16,946 nucleotides of DNA. It comes from CAZSLZ01 sp964607865. GTDB taxonomy: Bacteria > Vulcanimicrobiota > JAJTBE01 > CAZSLZ01. The notes beneath the pieces are model-generated. The model saw only the letters and a list, made by a program, of their open reading frames with translations, was not told the origin of the DNA and made no database searches. The stretch spans positions 1 to 16,946 of the forward strand of contig CAZSLZ010000066.1 in NCBI GenBank assembly GCA_964607865.1. Direction: 5' to 3'. Below, piece after piece: positions 1 to 6,471 of the stretch (positions are counted from its first letter, which is position 1; every line of letters starts with the position of its first letter). The position numbers and the translations under genes were made by a program.

Positions 1-1288
1 TTTTAACCCATTCATCGGGAATTTCCACACGCTCACCCAGATCCCTTGCGATTTTCAGGCCGGCAATTTTACCTCCAAACATGGCGGCGCTGGCCTCGGC
101 TATCTCCCTGGCATCGCCGGCAACATAAACTTCCATCCCTGCCTTTCTCGCGTTGTCGTAAAGCTCGGCAATCGGTACCAGCCCCACTGCTATGAGAATG
201 GTGTCAACTTCAATTTCCTGTTCGCTCCCCAATATGGGTTGGAAATTCTTATCAACCTTGGCAATAATTATAGATTTCACCCCGTTTTCATCACCCCGGG
301 CTTCTGCCACTGAATGAGAAAGATATATGGGAACACCGAATCGTTTTAATTTATCGGCATGAACCTTATAGCCGCTTATGGTGGGAAGAGCTTCAGCCAA
401 ACCCATTACCGTTATGCCCGCCTGAAGGGCATGGTAAGCGGCAATTACTCCCACGTTACCCCCGCCAATTACAAATAATTTTTTTGATGGTTTTACCAGG
501 TCGCGGTTCAACAAAGTCTGAAAAGCGCCTGCTCCGTAAACGCCGGGCAAATCCCAGCCGGGGAAGTTCAGCGCTTTTTCCCTTGCGCCGGCGGCCACTA
601 ATAATTTTCTGGGTTTTATGAAAAGGTACTTGCCTTTCTGATAAACACCAACTTTTTTTTCGCTGAAAACCCCCAGGGCTGTGGTGTTTAAAAAAACTTT
701 TATTGATTCATACTCTGCCAGTTCCCTTTCCAGAATACCAGCGATATCAATTCCCCTGGTGCCTGCATGGCAGTCTTCAATTGAACCGAAGAAGGTATGG
801 GTTTGAAGGACAAGTTTGCCGCCAATTCGGTCCTTGTCGTCAACCAGGACAACCTTCCGCCCCAGTTTTCCCAATTCAATTGCCGCTGCGGCTCCCGACG
901 GGCCTCCGCCAATAATCAGAACCTCGCATTCCAGGGTTTTGATGTCCTGAAAATTTCCCGGGAATTCATCTTCGTGAGGCAACCCGGCAAGGCCATCACA
1001 GGAAGTAACATTCATTCCCGGCGTGGTTTCAGTCATGCAGGCTTTTACCGGCAGCCCGTCTGCTATTACCATGCACTGGGAACACTGGCCGTTAGCGCAA
1101 AAAATTCCCTGGGGGCTGTCATCAATATAATGGTGGCCGAATACATGAACTCCATTGGCAAAAAGCGAGGAGGAAAGCATTTCTCCTTCCTGCCCGGTGA
1201 ATTCCTTATCGTTAAAATAGAAGGTGATTTTTTTTCTTTCGGGGATTTTTAAAATCGGGTGTTTTTTAATTCTTTCGGTGGCAGCCAC
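1..1288 (-). CDS. NAD(P)/FAD-dependent oxidoreductase with N-terminal [2Fe-2S] domain (partial, runs off left edge)
   Basis: The minus strand is open without a stop from the start codon to the window edge (429 codons seen; C-terminus missing). Residues about 20-95 form a plant-type [2Fe-2S] domain with Cys64, Cys69, Cys72 and Cys84 (C-x4-C-x2-C ... C). An FAD Rossmann motif GGGPSG lies at 127-132, a second dinucleotide motif VIGGGNVG at 273-280, and the FAD-contact stretch YVAGDA near 388-393. This arrangement matches the HcnA/HcnB, opine oxidase and sarcosine oxidase alpha group, in which the iron-sulfur and flavin parts can be separate subunits; here they are fused. The substrate is unknown. 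I chose GTG at 1288 because AGGAG lies 7 nt before it; an in-frame ATG at 1306 has no such site in front. The product should be cytoplasmic. Family level is well supported; specificity is not. Confidence 0.9.
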   Translation of the reverse strand, partial: MAATERIKKHPILKIPERKKITFYFNDKEFTGQEGEMLSSSLFANGVHVFGHHYIDDSPQGIFCANGQCSQCMVIADGLPVKACMTETTPGMNVTSCDGLAGLPHEDEFPGNFQDIKTLECEVLIIGGGPSGAAAAIELGKLGRKVVLVDDKDRIGGKLVLQTHTFFGSIEDCHAGTRGIDIAGILERELAEYESIKVFLNTTALGVFSEKKVGVYQKGKYLFIKPRKLLVAAGAREKALNFPGWDLPGVYGAGAFQTLLNRDLVKPSKKLFVIGGGNVGVIAAYHALQAGITVMGLAEALPTISGYKVHADKLKRFGVPIYLSHSVAEARGDENGVKSIIIAKVDKNFQPILGSEQEIEVDTILIAVGLVPIAELYDNARKAGMEVYVAGDAREIAEASAAMFGGKIAGLKIARDLGERVEIPDEWVK

Positions 1289-1390
1289 TTTTCTTCTCCT
1301 GTTCATTTATAAAGTCATAAAATGCGTGTTATGCCGGAACATAATCGTCTCATTGTGTGCACAAGCGGAAACTCATATTCTTAAATTAAT

Positions 1391-1396
1391 ATTATA
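1391..1396 (-). promoter_or_regulatory. Possible -10 box for the FAD oxidoreductase gene
   Basis: The minus strand reads TATAAT here, about 100 nt upstream of the GTG start at 1288. No good -35 box lies 16-18 bp upstream, so this is a weak call in AT-rich sequence. Confidence 0.25.
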
Positions 1397-1540
1397 ACGG
1401 CAGTTTTCCTTCTATATTCAGGTTTTTTTGGTAAAAAGCAAAAGAGCTGCTGTAGAAGTGCAGTTTCCTGGTTTGGGAACAATCCCGATCTAACTTAACA
1501 TAAAAATAACATGACAAGTTTTGGTTTTTTTAAAAAAATA

Positions 1541-1567
1541 AAAAAAAAGCCATCCTTTGAGGACAGC
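1541..1567 (-). terminator. Rho-independent terminator after the DUF1232-like gene
   Basis: On the minus strand an 8-bp stem GCTGTCCT/AGGATGGC (two G-T wobbles) closes a 3-nt loop and is followed by eight or more T residues. It lies about 28 nt past the stop codon of the 94-residue gene and would separate that gene from the FAD oxidoreductase downstream. Confidence 0.8.
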
Positions 1568-1594
1568 CTCCTGAAAAAGTTTGCAATGTGTCGG

Positions 1595-1879
1595 CTATTT
1601 ATTTTCTTTTGGAACTCTGTTAACTGTTTTGAAAAAATTAATACTGTAAAGCAGCAGCATAGTGGCTGAAGCTTCATCCAGGTTTCCCAGAATGGGTAAA
1701 TTATCGGGAATGAATTCCAGGGTTCCCCCAGTGGGGTTGATTAAATAAACCACTGAAAACAATCCCAGTGCAAGAACAAATAGTTTCTGGAAAATACCGG
1801 TGGGATTCTGCTTTAGAACTTCCTCCATAATTGCCAGTTTATCGGTACCTGTTTTGCCTGTAAGTTCACCTGTATTCAT
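1595..1879 (-). CDS. Small DUF1232-like membrane protein
   Basis: A 94-residue protein. Residues about 45-76 read YLINPTGG..EFIPDNLPILGNLDEA, which resembles the DUF1232 (YkvA-type) pattern of a hydrophobic stretch, a proline-aspartate turn (IPD..P.LG.LD) and a second hydrophobic stretch. The first hydrophobic segment is about 30-48 and the second about 70-84, so it probably sits in the membrane. The ATG at 1879 has a strong AAGGAGG upstream. A terminator follows the gene. The 50-residue peptide gene on the same strand ends 76 bp upstream with no terminator between, so the two may share a transcript. The biochemical function of DUF1232 proteins is unknown. The domain call rests on motif resemblance only. 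Confidence 0.7.
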   Translation of the reverse strand: MNTGELTGKTGTDKLAIMEEVLKQNPTGIFQKLFVLALGLFSVVYLINPTGGTLEFIPDNLPILGNLDEASATMLLLYSINFFKTVNRVPKENK

Positions 1880-1955
1880 AACCTGCTCCTCCTTCTTATT
1901 ACTCTTTCAATTAGTCGCAGAAACAGGGCTTTTCTTCTTTTTGATGGTTATATTT

Positions 1956-2108
1956 TTACCAGCCCATTTGCGTGGGGCAGTCGGTGGGTACCGGGGCAGG
2001 GCTGGTGTAATCCGACGGATTTCCCGATGAAGTGGAACATCTGGCCAGAATAAAGGTTATAAGGCATGTAAGTAAAAATACTGTCACAATAAATTTTGAA
2101 TTTTTCAT
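1956..2108 (-). CDS. 50-residue secreted or lipoprotein-like peptide
   Basis: ATG at 2108 is preceded by AGGGAG at a suitable distance, and the frame runs 50 codons to TAA. The N-terminus (MKNSK) is basic, followed by a hydrophobic stretch at about 6-22 ending in ILARC. This looks like a signal peptide with Cys24 as a possible lipidation site, but Arg at position -1 is not canonical for signal peptidase II (usually Gly, Ala or Ser). The short mature part is rich in Ser, Thr and Pro, with a second Cys at 44. It could be a small lipoprotein, a secreted peptide or a single-pass anchor. No homologue is recognised. It is divergent to the 261-residue membrane protein gene and upstream of the DUF1232-like gene on the same strand. 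The ribosome binding site and the signal-like N-terminus are the support. Confidence 0.55.
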   Translation of the reverse strand: MKNSKFIVTVFLLTCLITFILARCSTSSGNPSDYTSPAPVPTDCPTQMGW

Positions 2109-2190
2109 ATTGGTTTACTCCCTATAAGATTCAATGAAATATTTAAAATTTTACTGAATTTCCTTGTAATTTATTTGAAAAGGTGATTTT

Positions 2191-2976
2191 TTGACTGATT
2201 ATAAAATAATGCCCCCGGATGTTGACCTGATTAAACTGGATGATTCTCTGAAGGAATGGAACCTGGAAGCAGGCCGGTATCTTTCTTTAAATAAAAAAAT
2301 GCGGGCAACTCTGACATTGGGTATTGGAGTTTTAATATTTATTTTTCTGTTGTTGTTCGATCATATATATTCATTTCAGACTATTCTTCCCCGGTTTAAA
2401 TACACAGTTATTATGTTTCTGGTACTGACGGAAGCTTTATTGGCTGCTTGTTTTTTAAAATTAAAAGCAAAATTGGACAAAATGGAAGAGATGCCTAAAA
2501 TGAAAGAAGGGGTTGAATATGCCCTTCTTCTGGTAATTGCTTCCGAGTTTCAACTTCAGGAAGTTCAAAGCCTGGTTTCCAGGCATGCTAATATGGATGA
2601 AAAATGTTTGGAATCCCGGCTGGCGATGGTTGACCCCAAAATGGCAAGTGAATTTGACCGATACAATCATTCCTGGTTTGAATTTTCAATTTACAGTAAA
2701 AAATTTCCTTATTCAGCACAAGCCTGGCAGGGTATATTCTGGCAGAGGGAGGTGTTTCTGAAGCCGAAAAACAGCCTGTATGTTTTACCGGTTATGGAAA
2801 TGGAAAAGAAAGAAGATTTCCATATTGAATCTAAACAGAAAGCTTCATTTAGTAATGGAATTTTTTACAATAAGAACTTAAAGATAGATGTAAAAATAAA
2901 AGATCGTCAATTCACCGGCTTTATTGCCGAAACAGATTTGGAAAAATACAGAAGCTGGAAGGAAGACACAGGTTAA
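2191..2976 (+). CDS. Unrecognised two-helix membrane protein
   Basis: A 261-residue protein that I do not recognise. It has a charged N-terminal segment of about 35 residues, two membrane helices at about 38-58 and 70-90 separated by a short loop, then a soluble C-terminal region of about 170 residues. The latter starts with a Lys/Glu-rich, coiled-coil-like stretch (about 91-107). The short loop suggests a hairpin with both termini on the same side, probably cytoplasmic. The start is TTG at 2191, chosen for AAGGTGA immediately upstream; no better start is seen. Divergent to the 50-residue peptide gene across an 82-bp spacer that must hold both promoters. Its TAA ends directly against the stop of the convergent pilin-like gene. 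The coding frame is clean and the composition looks like real protein. Confidence 0.75.
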   Translation: MTDYKIMPPDVDLIKLDDSLKEWNLEAGRYLSLNKKMRATLTLGIGVLIFIFLLLFDHIYSFQTILPRFKYTVIMFLVLTEALLAACFLKLKAKLDKMEEMPKMKEGVEYALLLVIASEFQLQEVQSLVSRHANMDEKCLESRLAMVDPKMASEFDRYNHSWFEFSIYSKKFPYSAQAWQGIFWQREVFLKPKNSLYVLPVMEMEKKEDFHIESKQKASFSNGIFYNKNLKIDVKIKDRQFTGFIAETDLEKYRSWKEDTG

Positions 2977-3409
2977 TCAGTTGTTTCCCAGGATTCTGTT
3001 CAGGCACCAATAGACACCGCTCCATTCCGGGTCTTCATGAATGCCAAGACAACTGTTGCCTACGCCAGCTGGATACACTGCTGCATGAGGCGGAGGGCAC
3101 GGACAACCATTACCGCTGCATTGAATGCATATGTGATATGATGTCCCGTTTAAAAAATGAACATGGCCACAATAAACTATACCCAAAGTTGGGCATTCAG
3201 GCAACCTGGAAATATCATCACTTATCTGGTCTGCCAGATACATATGAGCTGTGGCATGCATACCTTTGAGGTTTTGGACACAGGCATTAAACTGGGCTTG
3301 AGCCCTAGCTCTGGTAATATCAGGAATAATAATGTAAGCTAAAATTGAAATGAATGCAATTACAATCATTAATTCTATTAAAGTAAAATCTTTTTTTTAT
3401 TTTAATCAA
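2977..3409 (-). pseudogene. Cysteine-rich type IV pilin-like gene with a frameshift in its leader
   Basis: The reading frame encodes DFTLIELMIVIAFISILA followed by a soluble domain, the hallmark of type IV pilins and pseudopilins (Glu at +5, hydrophobic helix). Upstream of the motif the frame meets TAA two codons before the Asp, with no start codon between, so the leader cannot be translated in frame. The only in-frame ATG (3369) lies inside the hydrophobic helix and would remove the prepilin cleavage site. Deleting one base from the A8 run (3391-3398) would join TTG at 3409 to give a short basic leader, M-I-K-I-K-K-D, before FTLIEL. Position -1 would then be Asp rather than the usual Gly. 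Counting from ATG 3369, the soluble part has nine Cys, including C-x2-C-x4-C-x-C at 81-91. No ribosome binding site is evident. It may be a young pseudogene, a slippage-controlled gene or a base-calling error. Confidence 0.65.
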
Positions 3410-3416
3410 CTATTTG

Positions 3417-3425
3417 ATTATATCA
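3417..3425 (-). promoter_or_regulatory. Possible extended -10 box before the pilin-like gene
   Basis: The minus strand reads TGATATAAT, a TGn-extended -10 box, with no clear -35 box. It lies only 7 nt upstream of the candidate TTG at 3409, so a transcript from here would be nearly leaderless. This fits poorly with translation from that TTG. Confidence 0.3.
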
Positions 3426-3574
3426 TAAATTTTTCATGTTTCCAGTTGAAAAATATTATTCAATGGGGGGTTTTCGATTAAAAAGCCTTTACATAATTGG
3501 ATATAATAAAACCACGGTATTATGAGCGCCGTTAAATACTTTCAAACTACGACTTCGAATATAAAAGTAGATAT

Positions 3575-4105
3575 CTAGTTATCGCCTTGTCTTTCAAAGT
3601 CTTCTTTTATAATGCTCATAAATATTTCATCTGAATATCTGCCATTAAAATAATGGTGTTGCCTCAGCCTGCCTTCAATTACAAAACCTGCTTTTTCATA
3701 ACATTTTACAGCATGCTGGTTAAATTCACAGACTCGCAGATAAATTGAATTCAGGTTCATGCGGTTAAAACCTATCTCTACCATTAATCTCATGGCTTCT
3801 GTACAGAAACCCTTGTTCCAATGCTTTTTTTCGCCGATTATTATCCCCAGTTCAGCGTTTCTCCACTCCCAGTGAATTTTGTGTAAACCTGTAACTCCTA
3901 CAGGTTCCCCTTCTTTTGTTTCTATAGTAAACACTTTTTCATTGTTCGACTTTGTCATAGTTTCAAAAAAGCTTTCTTCCTGCATGCGGTTGACACCATA
4001 AACCGACAGATATTTCATAACTTCTTCGTCGTTTAACCATATCAGCCATTTGTCAATATCTTCTTTTCTTATCGGGCGTAGTCGTAATCTATGGCTTTCT
4101 ATCAT
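3575..4105 (-). CDS. GNAT-family N-acetyltransferase (RimJ/RimL-like)
   Basis: A 176-residue protein of standard single-domain GNAT length. It opens with SHRLRLRPIRKEDID, the typical beta-1/alpha-1 pattern of the RimJ/RimL-like group. The acetyl-CoA pyrophosphate-binding loop is at about 92-105 (EKKHWNKGFCTEAM, where N-K-G-F-C-T corresponds to the family's Q/R-x-x-G-x-G/A region). The later N-x-x-A-x-x-x-Y-E-K-A-G-F motif is at 129-141. It would transfer an acetyl group from acetyl-CoA to an amine of a protein, polyamine or small molecule; the substrate cannot be read from sequence. It is the last gene of a four-gene minus-strand operon. The start lies 17 nt inside the end of the ankyrin gene, with a G-rich ribosome binding site (GGGGGG) 7 nt before ATG, which suggests translational coupling. 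No clear terminator follows. Confidence 0.92.
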   Translation of the reverse strand: MIESHRLRLRPIRKEDIDKWLIWLNDEEVMKYLSVYGVNRMQEESFFETMTKSNNEKVFTIETKEGEPVGVTGLHKIHWEWRNAELGIIIGEKKHWNKGFCTEAMRLMVEIGFNRMNLNSIYLRVCEFNQHAVKCYEKAGFVIEGRLRQHHYFNGRYSDEIFMSIIKEDFERQGDN

Positions 4106-4844
4106 TGAGTTGCCCCCCTTTTTTTTCTTTAATTCCCGGATATAATTCGTTTATTAACTGTAAAATTTGTGTCTGGCTATCAATATAGGCAATATCCAGG
4201 GGAGTCAGGCCTTTTTCATTTCTTGCCTTAATAAATGCCCCCTTTTCCAACAGCAATTTGAAAATTTCTACATTTCCGGTTTTTGCAGCATAATGCAGGC
4301 AACTGTTGCCTTTCTCATCAGTGAGTTTCATATCTGTAGCTTCACCCAGAAGATAGTTGAGCAAGTTATAGTTATTGCTCTGTATGGCCAGCATCATTGG
4401 GGTGACCCCGTCAATGCTTTGCACATTGACATCAGCTCCTGAAGCAATAAAAAAATCAATTAATGAAAAATTTCTGGCCTTGATGGAAATATGTAAAGGT
4501 GTAAAATTCTCCAGATCTCTTGCATTCACAATTTCAGGGCGCTTTTTTACAATAGTTTTAACCTGGTCGAATTTATCTTCAGTTATGAGTTGAAAAAAGT
4601 TGAAAAGTAGTTGATTGTCAAAATCAACGCACTCTATACCCAGTTTATATAATGTTCCCGGGGCTAAACTTAACTGTGGATAATTTTTTTTATAACATTT
4701 AATACAATAATGGTTTTCTATTCCGTGTTTTATCAGCAAAATAAAGTAGAAAGAAGCGGGGATCTTACTGTTGCAATAGTTACAGAAAATCTGCCGTTGA
4801 GTTATCGATAGATATTCCTGGTTTTCGTTATAAGATTTAAACAT
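4089..4844 (-). CDS. Zinc-finger and ankyrin-repeat protein
   Basis: A 251-residue protein. The N-terminal module carries Cys21-x2-Cys24 and Cys47-x2-Cys50, a probable four-cysteine zinc site. From about residue 80 there are four to five ankyrin repeats: a degenerate first one near 80-108, then about 112-141 (FTPLHIS...GADVN), 145-175 (VTPMMLA), 178-208 (NSCLHYAAKTGN) and 211-236 (LTPLDIA). Ankyrin repeats bind other proteins; no catalytic domain is visible. There is no signal peptide, so it should be cytoplasmic. It starts 5 bp after the stop of the zinc-ribbon membrane protein gene and overlaps the acetyltransferase gene, so the three are very likely translated from one mRNA. The ribosome binding site before ATG 4844 is weak (AGAG), again pointing to coupling. 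The partner is unknown; neighbouring operon products are the natural candidates. Confidence 0.9.
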   Translation of the reverse strand: MFKSYNENQEYLSITQRQIFCNYCNSKIPASFYFILLIKHGIENHYCIKCYKKNYPQLSLAPGTLYKLGIECVDFDNQLLFNFFQLITEDKFDQVKTIVKKRPEIVNARDLENFTPLHISIKARNFSLIDFFIASGADVNVQSIDGVTPMMLAIQSNNYNLLNYLLGEATDMKLTDEKGNSCLHYAAKTGNVEIFKLLLEKGAFIKARNEKGLTPLDIAYIDSQTQILQLINELYPGIKEKKGGQLNDRKP

Positions 4845-4849
4845 CTCTA

Positions 4850-5239
4850 TTAATGTTCTGTCAAGATAAAAAATCCATTTGACAATTCTGCTTTGGCAAA
4901 ACGTTCTACGGCCTTATAATAACTTTTTTCTGGCGAGGGGCTTTTTTGGGGTTCTGATTTTTTTACCACGTGAAGGGCAAAAACACTTAATGCGGCAATT
5001 ATTGCTATAATTACCAGTATTGTGATAATAAACCCCCAGGAGCTTTTATCTTCTTCCTTCCATCTTTTTTTAAGGTTAACAACCTGTTTTTCCCCAACCT
5101 GGTTTGAAAGCATATCGCTGTATAACCTGGCGCCCTCGGGGTTTGTTACCGGCACAATTATTCCATCACATTTTTCACATTCTTTTCTTCCATCGGTAAC
5201 AATACTCAGGTTCTTGCATTTTTTACAAATATATTGCAT
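4850..5239 (-). CDS. Zinc-ribbon protein with one transmembrane helix
   Basis: A 129-residue protein. The N-terminus holds a compact zinc ribbon with two C-x2-C pairs (CKKC at residues 5-8 and CEKC at 21-24), then a charged linker, one strong membrane helix at about 69-91 and a polar tail of about 38 residues. With the basic linker (LKKRWK) before the helix, the ribbon is probably cytoplasmic and the tail external. I prefer ATG at 5239 because GGTGG lies 6 nt before it; TTG at 5242 would add one residue but leaves too little spacing. The upstream gene ends 12 bp away and the ankyrin gene follows after 5 bp. A similar four-cysteine site occurs in the next protein. No specific family is recognised. 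Confidence 0.85.
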   Translation of the reverse strand: MQYICKKCKNLSIVTDGRKECEKCDGIIVPVTNPEGARLYSDMLSNQVGEKQVVNLKKRWKEEDKSSWGFIITILVIIAIIAALSVFALHVVKKSEPQKSPSPEKSYYKAVERFAKAELSNGFFILTEH

Positions 5240-5251
5240 CAATAACCACCG

Positions 5252-6043
5252 TTATTCTTTATAATAAGTTATTACCAACACTGTTCCCCTGGGATCTACA
5301 GGTGCGTCGGTTCCCTGCCACGTGGTCTGATAGCAACCCACAGATACCACCCGGTTATCTTTCTTAAACATTATGGCAAGTGCTGAACTGCCACCAGCGG
5401 GGCCCTGGGTGGTCCAGCCTCGGGGTATCAATTTTTCTTCGTAGTATTTGGCTACATCATCGGGGTTAATACCCGATACTCTCTGTTTGCATTCCACCAC
5501 ATTCACTGTATTTCCACTGTAAGGGTCCAGAAAAGCCCGGGGTGGTTTCATTTCAAAACCCGGATAAATGGGTATGTCTTCAGGAAAGGGAGATGGCTTT
5601 TTCTTTTCCTGCTTGGGCTCAATAGCCTCAGCTGTATATTCTTCCTGGGGTGTAACCTGAATATCTTCAATTCGCCATTTTCCGTTTTCTTTTATTAGTT
5701 TTGCCTGGGCTTTATAGTTTCCATATCTGGTCTCTTTGTCAGATATTCTGTCCTGGGAGCCCAGCCCGAATTCTATAATCGCTTTGTTGCCGGTATTGGT
5801 TTTTACGTTCATATAATAGTAGCCTGTGCTGATATTATTTTTCCATCCTCCGGACCAGCTTTGAAAAGAATTATCATGCCTGAAACTTTCTGACCTTAAT
5901 GAATAGGCTCCCTTGAAATCCTTTTCATTTATGTTTGCATAATATTGTAATAAAACCGATTCAGGGTTATCCTGAGAAAAACAGAAACCAAAACCTGATA
6001 ATAAACCTGTGACAAAAAATAAAATTAAAAATCTTTTAAGCAT
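5252..6043 (-). CDS. Exported NTF2-like (DUF4878-type) protein with C-terminal domain
   Basis: A 263-residue protein from ATG 6043, chosen because AAAGGAG lies 6 nt before it; a longer frame from 6124 has no such support and would bury the signal peptide. Residues 1-24 form a signal peptide (basic MLKR, hydrophobic core, FCFSQ), with Cys21 not in a good lipobox. Residues about 27-132 resemble an NTF2-like/DUF4878 domain (PESVLLQYYANINEKDFKGAY ... ENGKWRIEDIQV). A Glu/Lys/Pro-rich linker follows (about 133-156), then a domain starting at IPIYPGFE and containing VAKYYEEKLIPRGW near 197-210, a pattern seen in many uncharacterised exported proteins of Firmicutes. It probably acts outside the membrane as a binding module; no enzymatic residues are evident. 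First gene of the four-gene minus-strand operon. Confidence 0.88.
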   Translation of the reverse strand: MLKRFLILFFVTGLLSGFGFCFSQDNPESVLLQYYANINEKDFKGAYSLRSESFRHDNSFQSWSGGWKNNISTGYYYMNVKTNTGNKAIIEFGLGSQDRISDKETRYGNYKAQAKLIKENGKWRIEDIQVTPQEEYTAEAIEPKQEKKKPSPFPEDIPIYPGFEMKPPRAFLDPYSGNTVNVVECKQRVSGINPDDVAKYYEEKLIPRGWTTQGPAGGSSALAIMFKKDNRVVSVGCYQTTWQGTDAPVDPRGTVLVITYYKE

Positions 6044-6158
6044 TATATACTCCTTTGTTCCCTGTTTTCTATATAAATAAAGGAATGCCTTTTCATTTTT
6101 TTTGAAAAATGTGATAAAAATCACTTTTTTTAAATGACTTTTGTAGTATTATATGAGT

Positions 6159-6187
6159 AGGATATCTATAAGTAACTTTTCTGCCAA
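6159..6187 (-). promoter_or_regulatory. Candidate promoter of the four-gene operon
   Basis: The minus strand has TTGGCA (6182-6187) and TATCCT (6159-6164) with exactly 17 bp between. A perfect TATAAT lies slightly further downstream at 6148-6153 but without a matching -35 box. Either would give a 5' untranslated region of about 100 nt before ATG 6043. Confidence 0.4.
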
Positions 6188-6207
6188 AAACTGTTATCGT
6201 CCTGCGA

Positions 6208-6222
6208 GTTATAATTTATAAC
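6208..6222. repeat. 15-bp perfect palindrome, possible operator
   Basis: GTTATAA-T-TTATAAC: two 7-bp arms around one central base. It lies about 20 bp upstream of the candidate operon promoter and downstream of the small RNA A terminator, a suitable place for a regulator, but A/T palindromes arise by chance fairly often. Confidence 0.3.
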
Positions 6223-6255
6223 CTTTCTGCGCTTATAGGTATCCTTTTTAATTAT

Positions 6256-6314
6256 AAAAAAAAACCGCTCGCAGCGGTTTGCAAAGGGTTTACATTCATA
6301 GAACTAATGATTGT
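6256..6314 (-). ncRNA. Candidate small RNA A (about 59 nt)
   Basis: A complete promoter-to-terminator unit on the minus strand. The expected start is near 6314, seven bases after the -10 box. The transcript would carry a short 5' hairpin (CATT/AATG), a conserved core with unpaired AAACCCUUUGC, and an intrinsic terminator: stem AAACCGCT/AGCGGTTT (6273-6280 and 6262-6269) with a GCG loop and a T tract to 6256. About 35 of 39 core positions match the second unit at 6395-6464. No shared open reading frame exists: copy A has a 14-codon frame that copy B interrupts at its second codon. CCUUU could pair with AAAGG-type ribosome binding sites. It could instead be a promoter-terminator leader upstream of the operon starting at 6043. 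Confidence 0.65.
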
Positions 6315-6320
6315 GAATTA

Positions 6321-6349
6321 ATTTTAGCAGATCAATCTTTATTTGTCAA
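6321..6349 (-). promoter_or_regulatory. Promoter of small RNA A
   Basis: TTGACA (6344-6349), 17-bp spacer, TAAAAT (6321-6326) on the minus strand: a full consensus -35 box and a five-of-six -10 box. Confidence 0.8.
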
Positions 6350-6394
6350 TAATTATAATAAAATTATTTCTGGTTAAAACCGATAATTCTTCCG

Positions 6395-6464
6395 AAAAAA
6401 AGTGACCGCAAGTGCTGCGGTCTGCGAAAGGCTTTACATTAATTGAACTAATGATAGTAATTGC
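6395..6464 (-). ncRNA. Candidate small RNA B (about 70 nt), paralogue of A
   Basis: Second promoter-to-terminator unit, 151 bp from the first when measured -35 to -35. The expected start is near 6464. It has a 5' hairpin (CATTA/TAATG, 7-nt loop), then the shared core ATCATTAGTTC..AT.AATG and UAAAGCCUUUCGCA, then a terminator with 7-bp stem GACCGCA/TGCGGTC (6416-6422 and 6404-6410), a 5-nt loop, AC and seven T residues. The terminator loops differ while the core is kept, which suggests selection on the RNA rather than a very recent duplication. ATG in the core is followed directly by TAA, so it does not encode a peptide. Confidence 0.65.
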
Positions 6465-6471
6465 AATTAAA

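Noticed and set aside
797..1252. Plus-strand open frame of 151 codons
   Set aside because: It lies entirely antisense to the FAD oxidoreductase, whose cluster cysteines and nucleotide-binding motifs are clear on the other strand, and it has no recognisable domain.
1353..1364. TTGTG-TG-CACAA inverted repeat upstream of the oxidoreductase gene
   Set aside because: It resembles half-sites of redox regulators such as Rex, but the spacing between arms is too short for that family and the position relative to any promoter is unclear.
3480..3574. Search for a terminator after the acetyltransferase gene
   Set aside because: No stable stem followed by a T tract was found on the minus strand; none is reported.
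6256..6303. 14-codon frame inside small RNA A
   Set aside because: It has no ribosome binding site, runs through the terminator stem, and the second copy has ATG followed directly by TAA.
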